This document shows positions 9,383 to 17,652 of a DNA stretch of 53,526 nucleotides, in pieces (the first letter of the stretch is position 1; every line of letters starts with the position of its first letter). A program made the translations under genes and the position numbers. The stretch is from the NCBI GenBank assembly GCA_003235325.1, contig QJWQ01000046.1, forward strand, positions 1 to 53,526. Reading direction: 5' to 3'. The stretch is from Gammaproteobacteria bacterium (lineage in GTDB: Bacteria; Pseudomonadota; Gammaproteobacteria; Pseudomonadales; Porticoccaceae). The notes beneath the pieces were generated by a model that saw only the letters and a program-made list of their open reading frames with translations, had not been told where the DNA came from and searched no databases.

Positions 9383-9410
9383 GCGCTCGTAGCTCAGCCG
9401 GGCTGGAGCA
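9383..9410 (+). pseudogene. 5' tRNA-Arg-like fragment (acceptor strand plus D arm)
   Basis: GCGCTCGTAGCTCAGC at 9383-9398 is identical to the first 16 bases of the intact tRNA-Arg at 9570, and the exact repeat extends two bases upstream (9381-9398 against 9568-9585, 187 bases apart). A plausible 4-bp D stem (GCTC with GAGC) follows, but no anticodon arm, T arm or 3' acceptor strand can be found afterwards. It sits at the right distance from the promoter to be the original transcript start. I read it as a broken or duplicated tRNA end, not a functional tRNA. Confidence 0.55.
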
Positions 9411-9415
9411 GCTGG

Positions 9416-9511
9416 GGAGAAAGCATGCTTTCTCCAGTGACAGCGCCACTTGCCCTGCCTGGCAAGTGGCCGGGGGCCAAGTCGAAGGCTTGGCCGAGTA
9501 CCTTGGTACTC
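9416..9511. repeat. Cluster of four palindromes between tRNA fragment and tRNA-Arg
   Basis: Four hairpin-forming sequences follow one another: a perfect 20-base palindrome GGAGAAAGCATGCTTTCTCC (9416-9435); GCCACTTGCC/GGCAAGTGGC with a 6-base loop (9445-9470); CCAAG/CTTGG (9477-9493); and GAGTACC/GGTACTC with a 2-base loop (9496-9511). The last one, as GGTACTCTATCC (9505-9516), is also the exact reverse complement of the D-arm region of the intact tRNA (9587-9598). None is followed by a T run, so they are not simple terminators. Confidence 0.7.
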
Positions 9512-9569
9512 TATCCCGCGCCTTCCCTGGATGGATCGATGCGAGTCAAAATTACGTTCGGTTAAATAC

Positions 9570-9646
9570 GCGCTCGTAGCTCAGCTGGATAGAGTACCTG
9601 GCTACGAACCAGGCGGTCGGAGGTTCGAATCCTCCCGAGCGCGCCA
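9570..9646 (+). tRNA. tRNA-Arg (anticodon ACG)
   Basis: A complete 77-base tRNA with encoded CCA. The acceptor stem pairs GCGCTCG (9570-9576) with CGAGCGC (9636-9642), discriminator G, then CCA. The anticodon stem CCTGG/CCAGG encloses the loop CTACGAA, giving anticodon ACG (inosine-modified in bacteria to read CGU/CGC/CGA). The T arm GGAGG TTCGAAT CCTCC is standard. The only strong promoter seen is 200 bases upstream, beyond the tRNA fragment and palindromes, so the primary transcript should carry a long structured leader. Confidence 0.95.
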
Positions 9647-10110
9647 GTAACTTTCGGGTGCATTCCGGTCACCAAGGCACCACCGGATATCGGTGACCCG
9701 TTTCTTTGGGCGAAAGTTTCCGCCCAAAGGCTTTGCCCCTCTCTCCTTTTGGTCAACATCCCAACGCTCAATCCTCCAGAACTGACAAGTTACACATTGA
9801 CATTGACCACCCCGATGCCATCTTTTGGCTCGCTGTCACCCTAATCGGATTGTTATGCCGGTTCTATTTGGGAGGACCGGGGGCAGCGGTTTTAGCAATT
9901 CGGGCATTTGGGATTCTGTGAGTGGGGTATCCGTACTGACCGCTTCCTTATATCAGCGATCCTCGCATGGCTTGGCCGGACTCCGGATTACAGACCTGGC
10001 AGGACGCACGGCATCTCCCCGATTGGCAGATTCCCAGGCTGCCAGCCCCGGAAATCTCTGCACGCTATCTGATAGATAACCATTTATTTTCCTTTCTTTC
10101 GGCGCACTCG

Positions 10111-10133
10111 AGCCGGGGCGGAGCCGGCTTTTT
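10111..10133 (+). terminator. Weak intrinsic terminator candidate
   Basis: A 6-bp stem AGCCGG/CCGGCT with a 7-base loop is followed by a short T run (10129-10133). It could end transcription from the tRNA locus ahead of the large gene at 10289. The stem is short, so confidence is limited. Confidence 0.4.
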
Positions 10134-10214
10134 GACCCGCCTGAGGGTCATTTCGACATCTGAATTGCACCGCATCGATACCCTGCCACCGTTCAGCAAT
10201 CGATTGCAGCTAAA

Positions 10215-10245
10215 TGCTGCACTGCAGCATAAAAGGTGCTATGAT
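10215..10245 (+). promoter_or_regulatory. Operator-like palindrome and extended -10 upstream of the PHK-alpha-like gene
   Basis: TGCTGCA and TGCAGCA form a perfect 7-bp inverted repeat around one base (10215-10229). Eleven bases later TGCTATGAT (10237-10245) is an extended -10 element (TGn plus TATGAT). The palindrome would lie over the -35 region and could be a repressor site. Its core CTGC-N3-GCAG resembles the site reported for PhaR-type polyhydroxyalkanoate regulators, but no pha gene is visible, so this is only a resemblance. Confidence 0.38.
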
Positions 10246-10288
10246 GCACTGCACAAATACTCCTCAACCTAACCACGAGGACAGGGTC

Positions 10289-13200
10289 ATGAAAGACCAA
10301 ATACAGCAAACTCGCCTTTCAAGAGAGATGAAGCGTCGTCTTGATACCTATTATTCTCAAGCTGATGCCATCATTCTTGCCCGTCAGAATCCCATAACGG
10401 GACTGTTGCCGGCCAGCACCGCAATCACGGTGCACGGGGACTATACCGACGCCTGGGTGCGGGACAATGTTTACAGCATACTGGCGGTATGGGGCCTCGC
10501 TCTCGCCTATCGTCGCAACGATGAAGACGAGGGTCGGGCCTACCACCTCGAACAGAGCGTAGTTAAGTTGATGCGCGGTCTGCTGACCGCAATGATGAAA
10601 CAGTCCGGCAAGGTCGAGAGCTTCAAACAGACATTGAACCCGCTCGATGCCCTGCATGCCAAGTACAACACCACCACCGGTGAAGCCGTGGTCGGAGACG
10701 CCGACTGGGGCCACCTGCAACTGGATGCCACCGCACTGTTTTTACTGATGCTGGCGCAGATGACCGCCTCCGGTCTGCGGATCGTATTTACCCTGGACGA
10801 GGTGGATTTCGTCCAGAACCTGGCCCACTACCTGGGCCGGGCTCATCACACCCCGGATTATGGTATCTGGGAACGGGGCCACAAGATGAATGAAGGCCGG
10901 GCCGAGGTGAACGCCAGTTCGGTTGGCATGGCCAAGGCCGCCCTGGAAGCCCTCTCGGGCCTCGATCTTTTTGGTGGTCATGGCGGCGCCGCCTCTGTCG
11001 TCCATGTTCCCGCCGACGATATCGCCGGCGCACGGCAGACCCTGGAGGCCCTGTTGCCCCGGGAGTCCGAGTCCAAGGAAACCGACGCGGCCCTGCTCAG
11101 CGTTATCGGTTATCCGGCGTACGCCGTCGAGGACCTGGAACTGGTCAAACGCACCCGCGCCGATATTGTCAACAAGCTGCAGGGTCGCCATGGCTGCAAG
11201 CGCTTTCTGCGGGACGGGCACCAGACGGTGGTTGAAGATCATCAGCGCATGCATTACGAGGCCGGCGAACTGGCCCGTTTCGAACACGTCGAATCCGAAT
11301 GGCCGCTGTTTTTTACCTACCTGTTGCTCGACGGCGCCGTGCGCGGCAGCCGGGCACAAACCGAGCATTACTTTAAGCGCCTGGATGACCTGTTGATTAT
11401 GCAAGATGGCGAGGCACTGCTGCCGGAACTCTATTATGTACCGGCGGACCGCATCGAGGCGGAAAAAGCCGAACCGGGCAGCCAGGACAGAGTGGCTAAT
11501 GACAACCTGCCCCTGGTCTGGGCTCAGAGCCTTTACCTGCTCGGCAATCTGCTGAGAGACGGGCTGCTGCAACCCGGGGACATAGACCCGCTGAACCGGA
11601 GCGAGCGTGTCGGTCGAAGCCGCTCGCCGGTGATCCAGGTGGCACTTCTGACCGAGGATTCAACGGTACAAAGAAAATTGCGCCGGCACGGGATCCAGAC
11701 CCAGACACTGGCGCAGATACGGCCGGTGCAGGTGCGCCAGAGTGCTCAACTGGTCAAGGCGCTCTCACAACTGGGAGCAAATCAGGCCCTTGGGCTGTCC
11801 GGGCGACCGCTCCATGGTCTGGGCAGCCTGATTACCAGCCAGGTGTTTGAACTGGGTGGTGGTGAGACCTGCGTTTTCCTGCCGCCGTTCCTCAAACCCA
11901 GGGACTTTTACCTGCACCTGGACAACAGCCTGCTGACGGCCAAACTGAAAGCCGAGCTGGGTTATATCCACCGGCACTGGGACCAGCCGGGGGAGCCCCT
12001 GGTAACCCTGCTGATTTCGACGCCCATGTTGCAGGCCGGGGGCCACGAGGTGCTTCTGGATCTGCTCCGGGGTCTGCAAAACGGCAGTTACCAGGATATT
12101 CCGGTGCGCACCGGAAGACTTCAGGATATGTTACCTGCAGCCGGCAGGGCGCAATTGAATCTGCCTGCTGACATCCTCTTTACCGAACCGCCGATGGAAA
12201 ATCGCGCGGCGGTCAACCTGGTTCCCAACTGGGGCCACTACAGGGTTCCGACCGACAGCCAATTAGTCGCCTGGAGACAGGAAGCGGATACGACGAATCT
12301 GCAAGCTCAACTCGATGCCACCGAAAATCCTTTCAAGCAGATAGAACTGCTGGGTGTTCTGTGGCAGCGCCTGGGACCGGATGCCCATGCTGGCGCAGAC
12401 ACGAGCCTGAGACAGCGGGTTGAGGTGCTCTATGCCCAGGCCTGCCGGGCGCGTGCCTGGACCATTATCCGCCAGGCAGCAGGCTTGCTGGGCAAATTTG
12501 ATGATGACCTCGAGACCGCGGTGGCGGATATTGTCGTTCGCCAGCATCGTCTGGCCCTGGATCGCGTCTACAATAATGAATCCGTGATTGTGCGACCGCT
12601 GGGTCTTGGCGAGATTGCGGATCGTATCAATCACCTGGGTTGTGCTGATCCCCGTGAGCGGGTACTGACCCAGGAAATCCTGTTGATGCTGGCCATGCTG
12701 GTCAAGGCCGAGCCGGAGCGCTTCAGGGGCATCCTCACCCTGCGCACCTGGCAGTGGCTGACATTGCTGACCAACCGGCTGGCCCGGGAGCACAATCTTG
12801 ATCAGGGAGACGCTTTCGACCGGTTGCTGAGTCTGAGCCCGTCGGAAATTTTCGAACACTTGCGCTGGATCAGTGCGCCGGTGAAGGGCCGAAACAGAGT
12901 GACATTCCTGACCAATTGGCGCCACGACACCGAGTCTGCAGCCCTGAAACCGGTAAGGTTCACCCGGGCCAATGATCCCGCCGGGGTCGAGGACTGGACT
13001 GCCTGGCGGGAAAACCACGGCGTTCTGACCCGTGTGCCGGAGGACTTTTATTCACAAGTCTGGCAACTGCTGCGCCAGTTTCATGGCCTGGTCGTCGGCG
13101 ACCAGCTGGACGGCCGCAATTACCTGGATAGCGCCACCCTGTTGGCGGATACCACACCCGCGGAAAAGGGTTTTGCCCTGCGGGTGGACCAGGTGCTCAA

Positions 13201-13507
13201 TAACATCCAGGTTCCGCAATACCGGCAACTGAGTATCGAGGCACTGCAGACCCTGTTTGCGATCAGCCAGGCCAACCCGTCGCTGCTCATCGACGCTGAC
13301 CTGGTGCTGGATGTGCTGATCGAGACAGCGGTACAGCTGCACTGGGCGGAGCAATACCCGGCACAAAACGTACTCGATGAATGGTCCGAGGCAAAGGCGT
13401 GGGAAAATTTCTACGCCAGCCCGCCGCATCGGGTCGCCAACGCCCTGGTGGCGGCGCTGAAAAAGCTGCTGGCGGAAAACTGGAGCGACCTCACCGCGGC
13501 GGCCTGA
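10289..13507 (+). CDS. Glycoside hydrolase 15-like protein, full-length homologue of phosphorylase kinase alpha subunit
   Basis: A 1072-residue protein whose whole length resembles the regulatory alpha/beta subunits of animal phosphorylase kinase. Close to the metazoan text are TDAWVRDNVYSILAVWGLA (about residue 53), ELEQSVVKLMRGLL-like HLEQSVVKLMRGLL (84), SLHAKYNT-like ALHAKYNT (122), WGHLQLDAT (140), LLAQMTASGL (152), YGIWERG (190) and NASSVGMAKAALEAL (208). These form the GH15 (alpha/alpha)6 barrel; IWERG holds a glutamate where GH15 enzymes place the general acid. The C-terminal part (RVPEDFYSQVWQLL, YRQLSIEALQTL) matches the KPBB C-terminal domain. ATG 10289 follows GAGGA; an in-frame ATG at 10214 is less likely. 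No prenylation Cys is present (ends LTAAA). Whether it hydrolyses glucans or only binds them is open. Confidence 0.85.
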   Translation: MKDQIQQTRLSREMKRRLDTYYSQADAIILARQNPITGLLPASTAITVHGDYTDAWVRDNVYSILAVWGLALAYRRNDEDEGRAYHLEQSVVKLMRGLLTAMMKQSGKVESFKQTLNPLDALHAKYNTTTGEAVVGDADWGHLQLDATALFLLMLAQMTASGLRIVFTLDEVDFVQNLAHYLGRAHHTPDYGIWERGHKMNEGRAEVNASSVGMAKAALEALSGLDLFGGHGGAASVVHVPADDIAGARQTLEALLPRESESKETDAALLSVIGYPAYAVEDLELVKRTRADIVNKLQGRHGCKRFLRDGHQTVVEDHQRMHYEAGELARFEHVESEWPLFFTYLLLDGAVRGSRAQTEHYFKRLDDLLIMQDGEALLPELYYVPADRIEAEKAEPGSQDRVANDNLPLVWAQSLYLLGNLLRDGLLQPGDIDPLNRSERVGRSRSPVIQVALLTEDSTVQRKLRRHGIQTQTLAQIRPVQVRQSAQLVKALSQLGANQALGLSGRPLHGLGSLITSQVFELGGGETCVFLPPFLKPRDFYLHLDNSLLTAKLKAELGYIHRHWDQPGEPLVTLLISTPMLQAGGHEVLLDLLRGLQNGSYQDIPVRTGRLQDMLPAAGRAQLNLPADILFTEPPMENRAAVNLVPNWGHYRVPTDSQLVAWRQEADTTNLQAQLDATENPFKQIELLGVLWQRLGPDAHAGADTSLRQRVEVLYAQACRARAWTIIRQAAGLLGKFDDDLETAVADIVVRQHRLALDRVYNNESVIVRPLGLGEIADRINHLGCADPRERVLTQEILLMLAMLVKAEPERFRGILTLRTWQWLTLLTNRLAREHNLDQGDAFDRLLSLSPSEIFEHLRWISAPVKGRNRVTFLTNWRHDTESAALKPVRFTRANDPAGVEDWTAWRENHGVLTRVPEDFYSQVWQLLRQFHGLVVGDQLDGRNYLDSATLLADTTPAEKGFALRVDQVLNNIQVPQYRQLSIEALQTLFAISQANPSLLIDADLVLDVLIETAVQLHWAEQYPAQNVLDEWSEAKAWENFYASPPHRVANALVAALKKLLAENWSDLTAAA

Positions 13508-13521
13508 CGCCCGTTGCTGAC

Positions 13522-13552
13522 GCCGGGCGCGGTCCGCGCCCGGCCTTTTTTT
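13522..13552 (+). terminator. Rho-independent terminator
   Basis: A perfect 10-bp GC-rich stem, GCCGGGCGCG with CGCGCCCGGC, a 3-base loop and a run of seven Ts, starting 14 bases after the stop of the PHK-alpha-like gene. Confidence 0.92.
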
Positions 13553-13859
13553 GCCTGAAATTTTTCATGCCCCGGCGTTCGCGACAATACGGAACTGCAC
13601 CGGTAGTCCACCGGATCCAGACCGGGCTGATCTCCCCGGCCCTGTTTTTTACTGCTTTATTCTTTCCGGTTCACCAGGCAACAGTCGATGATTACAACAG
13701 CGCTACCACACTGCCAAAACCGTTAGCCAATACTCTGAATTATCAACTTAAATCCTGAACCATTGAACTATCAACCGGATTGTCCTATCAATAGGGATAA
13801 CTCCACGCATCTACTACACTGAAAACCGGATACAAGGCAATGATGAAACGGGGGTTACA
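13553..13859. other. Intergenic region upstream of alanine dehydrogenase
   Basis: No convincing gene. The last 180 bases are AT-richer than the surroundings and should hold the promoter of the alanine dehydrogenase gene; I cannot fix -35/-10 boxes with confidence. A purine-rich GGGGG run lies 5-10 bases before the GTG start. Confidence 0.4.
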
Positions 13860-14969
13860 GTGGATATCGGCGTTATAAGGGAAATCAAGAACAATGAAAA
13901 TCGGGTAGCGCTGACACCGGATGGCGCTGCCTCCCTGGTGGCGGCCGGACACCGGGTGCTGGTTGAACACCGTGCCGGTGAAAATTCCGGCTTTGCCGAT
14001 TCAGCCTACGCGGCAGTCGGCTGTGAAATCGTCGACGTTGAAGCCGCCTGGTCGGCGGAACTGGTGCTGAAGGTCAAGGAACCGCAATCTACAGAGTATC
14101 GGTTTCTCGACCGGCAAATGGTTTTCACCTACTTTCATCTGGCCGGGGTCGCCCCGGAATTGACAACCGCCCTGCTCGCGGCCGGCACCACCGCCATCGC
14201 CTATGAAACGGTGCAGGACGCCCGGGGCAACCTGCCGTTGCTGGCCCCCATGAGCGCCATTGCCGGCAATATGGCGGTCACCGTCGGCAGTTATTTTCTG
14301 GCCCGCTTCAACGGCGGCAAGGGCGTGCAATTGGGAACCGTGATGGCAGAACGGCACGGCAAGGTCGTGGTGTTGGGAGATGGTGTAGTCGGCCGACATG
14401 CAGCCCGAGTCGCGGTCGCCATGGGTGCCAACACTCTGATCTTCACTCGCCACAGGGACCGGGAACAGGCCCTGAAGCGGGAGATTTCGAGCCAGTTGCA
14501 GGTGGCAGAGTCAACCCCGGCCAATATCACCCGGGAATTGCAGGATGCGGATCTGCTGGTGGGAGCAGTGCTGTTACCGGGTGCCAGGGCACCGCATCTG
14601 GTCACTGAAGCCATGGTGGCCGGCATGGAACCAGGCTCGACCATCGTCGATGTCAGCATCGACCAGGGCGGCTGTATTGCCACGTCCCGTCCTACCTCCC
14701 ACGCCGAACCGGTATTTACCGTGCACGATGTTATTCACTATTGCGTCACCAATATGCCCGGCGCCTATCCGAGAACCTCCACGATCGCATTGACCAATGC
14801 AACCCTCGATTATGTCCACCGCCTGGCGGAGGACGGTATCAGGGCCCTGCGCAACGACAGCAATTTTGCCGCAGGTGTCAATACCTTCCGGGGCTATATC
14901 ACCGATCGTCCGGCTGCCGGAGCCCTGGGTTTGCAGGATCGTTTCGATGACTTTGCCAATATGGTCTGA
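13860..14969 (+). CDS. ald: Alanine dehydrogenase
   Basis: The 369-residue NAD-dependent enzyme interconverts L-alanine and pyruvate plus ammonia. The N-terminus IGVIREIKNNENRVALTPDG carries the substrate-binding Arg; VKEPQ near residue 75 has the catalytic-site Lys, and YFHLAG near 95 the conserved His. The nucleotide-binding motif is VVVLGDGVVGRHAARVAVAM near 170, where most relatives have GGGVVG, a conservative change. The tail MPGAYPRTST is diagnostic of the family. The start is GTG 13860, preceded by a G-rich ribosome site; nearby ATGs are out of frame. It stands alone between a terminator and the convergent DUF4242 gene. Confidence 0.93.
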   Translation: MDIGVIREIKNNENRVALTPDGAASLVAAGHRVLVEHRAGENSGFADSAYAAVGCEIVDVEAAWSAELVLKVKEPQSTEYRFLDRQMVFTYFHLAGVAPELTTALLAAGTTAIAYETVQDARGNLPLLAPMSAIAGNMAVTVGSYFLARFNGGKGVQLGTVMAERHGKVVVLGDGVVGRHAARVAVAMGANTLIFTRHRDREQALKREISSQLQVAESTPANITRELQDADLLVGAVLLPGARAPHLVTEAMVAGMEPGSTIVDVSIDQGGCIATSRPTSHAEPVFTVHDVIHYCVTNMPGAYPRTSTIALTNATLDYVHRLAEDGIRALRNDSNFAAGVNTFRGYITDRPAAGALGLQDRFDDFANMV

Positions 14970-15083
14970 GCTGACCCCCGGGCTTTTACCCCAGGAGATG
15001 CACCGAAATCATGGCCGCCAGAAAAAGGGCGAATTCCAGAAACAACGGCTGACAGGTTGTTGCTTTTGCTTCAAGTGATCAGT

Positions 15084-15686
15084 TCACCTCGACAGCATAG
15101 TTATCGCAGTGCGGTCCCGCACCTCTCTCAGGCCCGTCAATGGGCACGACTTCGGGTGCCGGAATGTCCAGACCCGGTCCAGATGAATTCCCATGCTAGT
15201 CCAGGCCTCGGATACCGAATCAGTATCGGGCGCCTGGTACAGGAAAATGGCACGCTTGCGATTCAGGGAAAGATACCTGCGAACAGCTTTTACACGGTGA
15301 GCAACCAGAAAGCGGTTACCCCGGGCTTCCAGTGACTCCAGGGCTTTGGTGCTGATGGGTCGATCAAATCTGCTCTCGGCAATGACATTGGCCATTCCGG
15401 GGTCGGGCGCAGCATGAACGGTGGCGGCCCACAGGAATCCGCTCTCGACCCCCTGGTGCCTGAGGGCAATTCGCGCCGATTCCGCGTCCGGTGCACTGAG
15501 GTGACTGAGCAGTCGCAATCCGTCCGTGGCCAGAAACACCTCTTCCAGATGCACCCGGTAGTTGTCGAAGCAGGATTGATCAGGACAGGGGTTAACCGGG
15601 AATCCTCCTTCCGCCGGACCCGGGACTGGGCCGATATCGACATCGAAGGGCGACGTGAAGTTGTGTTCAACTATGACATCCGCCAT
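15084..15686 (-). CDS. Tandem DUF4242 protein A (SCO4226-like, putative metal binding)
   Basis: A 200-residue protein with two ferredoxin-like DUF4242 repeats. The first runs from MADVIVEHNFTSPF to about residue 92; the second begins at ANVIAESRFDRPIS near 98. Both show the family pattern: a first strand with an acidic residue, a conserved R-F/L-D-P turn, a strand before a basic residue (RRYLSLNRKRAIFLYQAPD) and the closing DRVW-F. The founding member SCO4226 binds nickel as a dimer; whether these repeats bind metal is unknown. Repeat 1 has a 30-residue insertion rich in Pro and Cys (FPVNPCPDQSCFDN), absent from the sister protein at 17850. It ends the minus-strand cluster, 50 bases after the monooxygenase gene. 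Confidence 0.7.
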   Translation of the reverse strand: MADVIVEHNFTSPFDVDIGPVPGPAEGGFPVNPCPDQSCFDNYRVHLEEVFLATDGLRLLSHLSAPDAESARIALRHQGVESGFLWAATVHAAPDPGMANVIAESRFDRPISTKALESLEARGNRFLVAHRVKAVRRYLSLNRKRAIFLYQAPDTDSVSEAWTSMGIHLDRVWTFRHPKSCPLTGLREVRDRTAITMLSR

Positions 15687-15736
15687 GGTTTGACCCTCTG
15701 AAAAAAAATCACCGTCAACTCAGCATCGGTCGCCGT

Positions 15737-17086
15737 CTAGCTGGCTACTGCCAATGGTCCGCGCACCTGGCTCTGCTGCAACCTGTCCTCCGATATGGCC
15801 CTGGAATTTCCCTCTAGAGATCCGTCAAGATACGCTGCCAGATGCGCGCTCAGATCCATGGCATCATCAGCGGCGCCATGGATAAAACTGGATTTCCGCC
15901 GACGCATGAAAGTCAGGCCCATGGCGTAGATACCAGGTGCATCGACCACACCGCCGTTGTGACGCAAACGCCCCTTGCGATCCAGCGCCGGCACACGCAG
16001 CCAGCTGTAATCCGGTCGAAAGCCGGTGGCCCAGATGATGGTGCGTATGCCGCCACCGTTCAGATCCAGCCCCAGGCACGGTGAGTCATCGACCCGGGTG
16101 GCAGCGAAACGCTCAGGTTCGCCCACCAGGTGATCCTTGCCGTTGGCCGCACACCAGCTATCGATGGTATCCAGAAGGCGGTTCATTTTCAGATCGGCCA
16201 TGGCGCAGTGATTGCGCAGACTGCCGGAGAACTGGGCCTTGCCGTTGCTGACACCGGCAAGACGTCCCACCAGCCTGACCTCCCCGTCGCTCAATGTATT
16301 CAGGTCGAGTGTGGTGCGCCCCGGTGTACCCGCCAGTTGTGGCGAAGGTACGCGCCGGGCCCGAACTATGTCATCGACCTGATCGTAACGTTCGTCGAGC
16401 AGGCCGACAGCGTCCATCCACCACTGGATATCCAGTCCCCGATAAAGCCGCGGCATGCGCACATGTTCACCCACGGCGAGGGTTACCGGCCGTCCGGAGC
16501 GCTGGATCTCGTCGGCCAGTTGCAATCCGGTGGCCGAAGCCCCTACCACCAGGACACCGCCCGGCTCCAGTTGCTCCGGGTTGCGGTAATCCCTGGTCGT
16601 CAACTGCCTTACCGAGGTCGGCACGACCTCACTGAAGGCCGGCACCACGGGAATATTGAAGGCGCCGCTGGCGATCACCAGGGTACGGCACCGCCACTCA
16701 CCACGATCGGTAATGATCCGATAGCCCGCATCCACCGGCAGCACCGACAACACGGTGGTGCCGGTATGCACCGGTGCCGAAATCGTCTCGGCATAGCTGC
16801 TGATAAAGTCGATGACTTCCGGCATGGTCAGGTAACCGTCGGGGTCGTGTCCCTGGTAACCATGACCCGGCAATTTGTTCTGCCAGTTGGGCGTCAGCAG
16901 TCTCAGGGAATCCCAGCGCTCGTGTCGCCAGGAATTGGCGACTTCACCGCGCTCGAGGACGACGTGGTCAATCGAGCGCTGGCTAAGACACCTGCTCATG
17001 GCCAGGCCAGCGTGGCCGGCACCGATTATGACGGTTGTCACGGTGCCGGTTGTGGCATGTCCTGTTCGCAGGAAATGGTGAATCAT
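15737..17086 (-). CDS. FAD/NADPH-dependent monooxygenase (flavin-containing, COG2072 type)
   Basis: A 449-residue flavoprotein. The FAD-binding motif VIIGAGHAGLAMSRCL is near residue 20, followed by ERGEVANSWRHERWDSLRLL, a conserved block of FMO-like enzymes where NSWR/WDS contact FAD and substrate. A second Rossmann motif for NADPH, VLVVGASATGLQLADEI, lies near 178, and the distal ATGFRPDYSWL motif near 358. These enzymes oxygenate soft nucleophiles (S, N) or ketones; the substrate is not readable. The ATG overlaps the stop of the OsmC gene by 4 bases, implying coupled translation. Together with OsmC it suggests organic sulfur, peroxide or xenobiotic oxidation. Confidence 0.86.
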   Translation of the reverse strand: MIHHFLRTGHATTGTVTTVIIGAGHAGLAMSRCLSQRSIDHVVLERGEVANSWRHERWDSLRLLTPNWQNKLPGHGYQGHDPDGYLTMPEVIDFISSYAETISAPVHTGTTVLSVLPVDAGYRIITDRGEWRCRTLVIASGAFNIPVVPAFSEVVPTSVRQLTTRDYRNPEQLEPGGVLVVGASATGLQLADEIQRSGRPVTLAVGEHVRMPRLYRGLDIQWWMDAVGLLDERYDQVDDIVRARRVPSPQLAGTPGRTTLDLNTLSDGEVRLVGRLAGVSNGKAQFSGSLRNHCAMADLKMNRLLDTIDSWCAANGKDHLVGEPERFAATRVDDSPCLGLDLNGGGIRTIIWATGFRPDYSWLRVPALDRKGRLRHNGGVVDAPGIYAMGLTFMRRRKSSFIHGAADDAMDLSAHLAAYLDGSLEGNSRAISEDRLQQSQVRGPLAVAS

Positions 17087-17652
17087 TTTACTTCTACCGT
17101 AACGTTGGTGGGGTTGGTGACGATGTCAAAAACTGCGGAACGTTTTTGTGACTGAGCCACCAGTGCCCGAATCTCGTCATCGCTGGCATCGGCCTTGATT
17201 TCAAAGCTGATCTTGATACCGTCAAAGCCATTGCGAACATCGCTGTCGATACCCAGGATCCCCTGCAGGTCCATGCCGCCTTCCAGGATGGCCCGGACCG
17301 AGTGCAGCTGGATCTCCCTGTTCTGGGCAATAGCGGCAATACCTGCGGTCAGGCAACTGGCCAGTCCGACCAGCACGTATTCCACCGGGGTGGCACCGTG
17401 GTCTTCTGAGGCAAAAATTTCGGGGTGATCGGCATCAAAAGCAAAGCTGGTCCGGTGCTTTTGCTCGGCGCCCAGGCCGTAAAAGCCTTCCACTTTTGAA
17501 TGGCTGTGGGTACCGTTGACCCAGTCGCAGGTGGCTCGCCATTTGAACTGTGCGGCTTCCGGTGCTTCGGTCAGTGCTGCACGGGCGCCCAGCAGGGCTT
17601 CAACGTTGACGCCATTGTCGACTTTAACTGCTTTCACTGCTTGTACGTTCAT
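17083..17652 (-). CDS. OsmC/Ohr-family thiol peroxidase-like protein
   Basis: A 189-residue OsmC-superfamily protein. The two redox cysteines would be those after EDHGATPVEYVLVGLASC (near residue 116) and a first cysteine expected near the FASEDHG turn; only the distal Cys in VGLASCLTAG is evident, while Cys43 (RATCDWV) lies in the N-terminal strand, so the canonical Cys pair appears altered. The family reduces organic hydroperoxides or handles small thiols. It overlaps the monooxygenase gene by 4 bases and is the first gene after a 197-base gap, which probably contains a promoter. Confidence 0.85.
   Translation of the reverse strand: MNVQAVKAVKVDNGVNVEALLGARAALTEAPEAAQFKWRATCDWVNGTHSHSKVEGFYGLGAEQKHRTSFAFDADHPEIFASEDHGATPVEYVLVGLASCLTAGIAAIAQNREIQLHSVRAILEGGMDLQGILGIDSDVRNGFDGIKISFEIKADASDDEIRALVAQSQKRSAVFDIVTNPTNVTVEVK

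Larger units (their letters stand above)
9651..10288. other. 638-base stretch without recognisable gene
   Basis: Open frames here give no recognisable protein. It contains an inverted repeat GGTCACC/GGTGACC (9667-9698), a strong hairpin CTTTGGGCG/CGCCCAAAG (9704-9729) without a clean T run, a terminator-like hairpin near 10111, and an operator-like palindrome near 10215. It separates the tRNA locus from the phosphorylase-kinase-like gene. Confidence 0.5.

Noticed and set aside
9383..9470. A second complete tRNA at the first fragment
   Set aside because: The 5' strand and D arm fit, but no anticodon arm, T arm or pairing 3' acceptor strand follows.
9562..9771. Minus-strand ORF containing GRIRTSDRLVRSQ
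   Set aside because: This is the well-known spurious antisense reading of a tRNA gene; the segment overlaps tRNA-Arg and no family support exists.
16130..17155. 341-codon plus-strand ORF
   Set aside because: Antisense to the clearly recognised flavin monooxygenase; low-complexity His/Gln-rich shadow.
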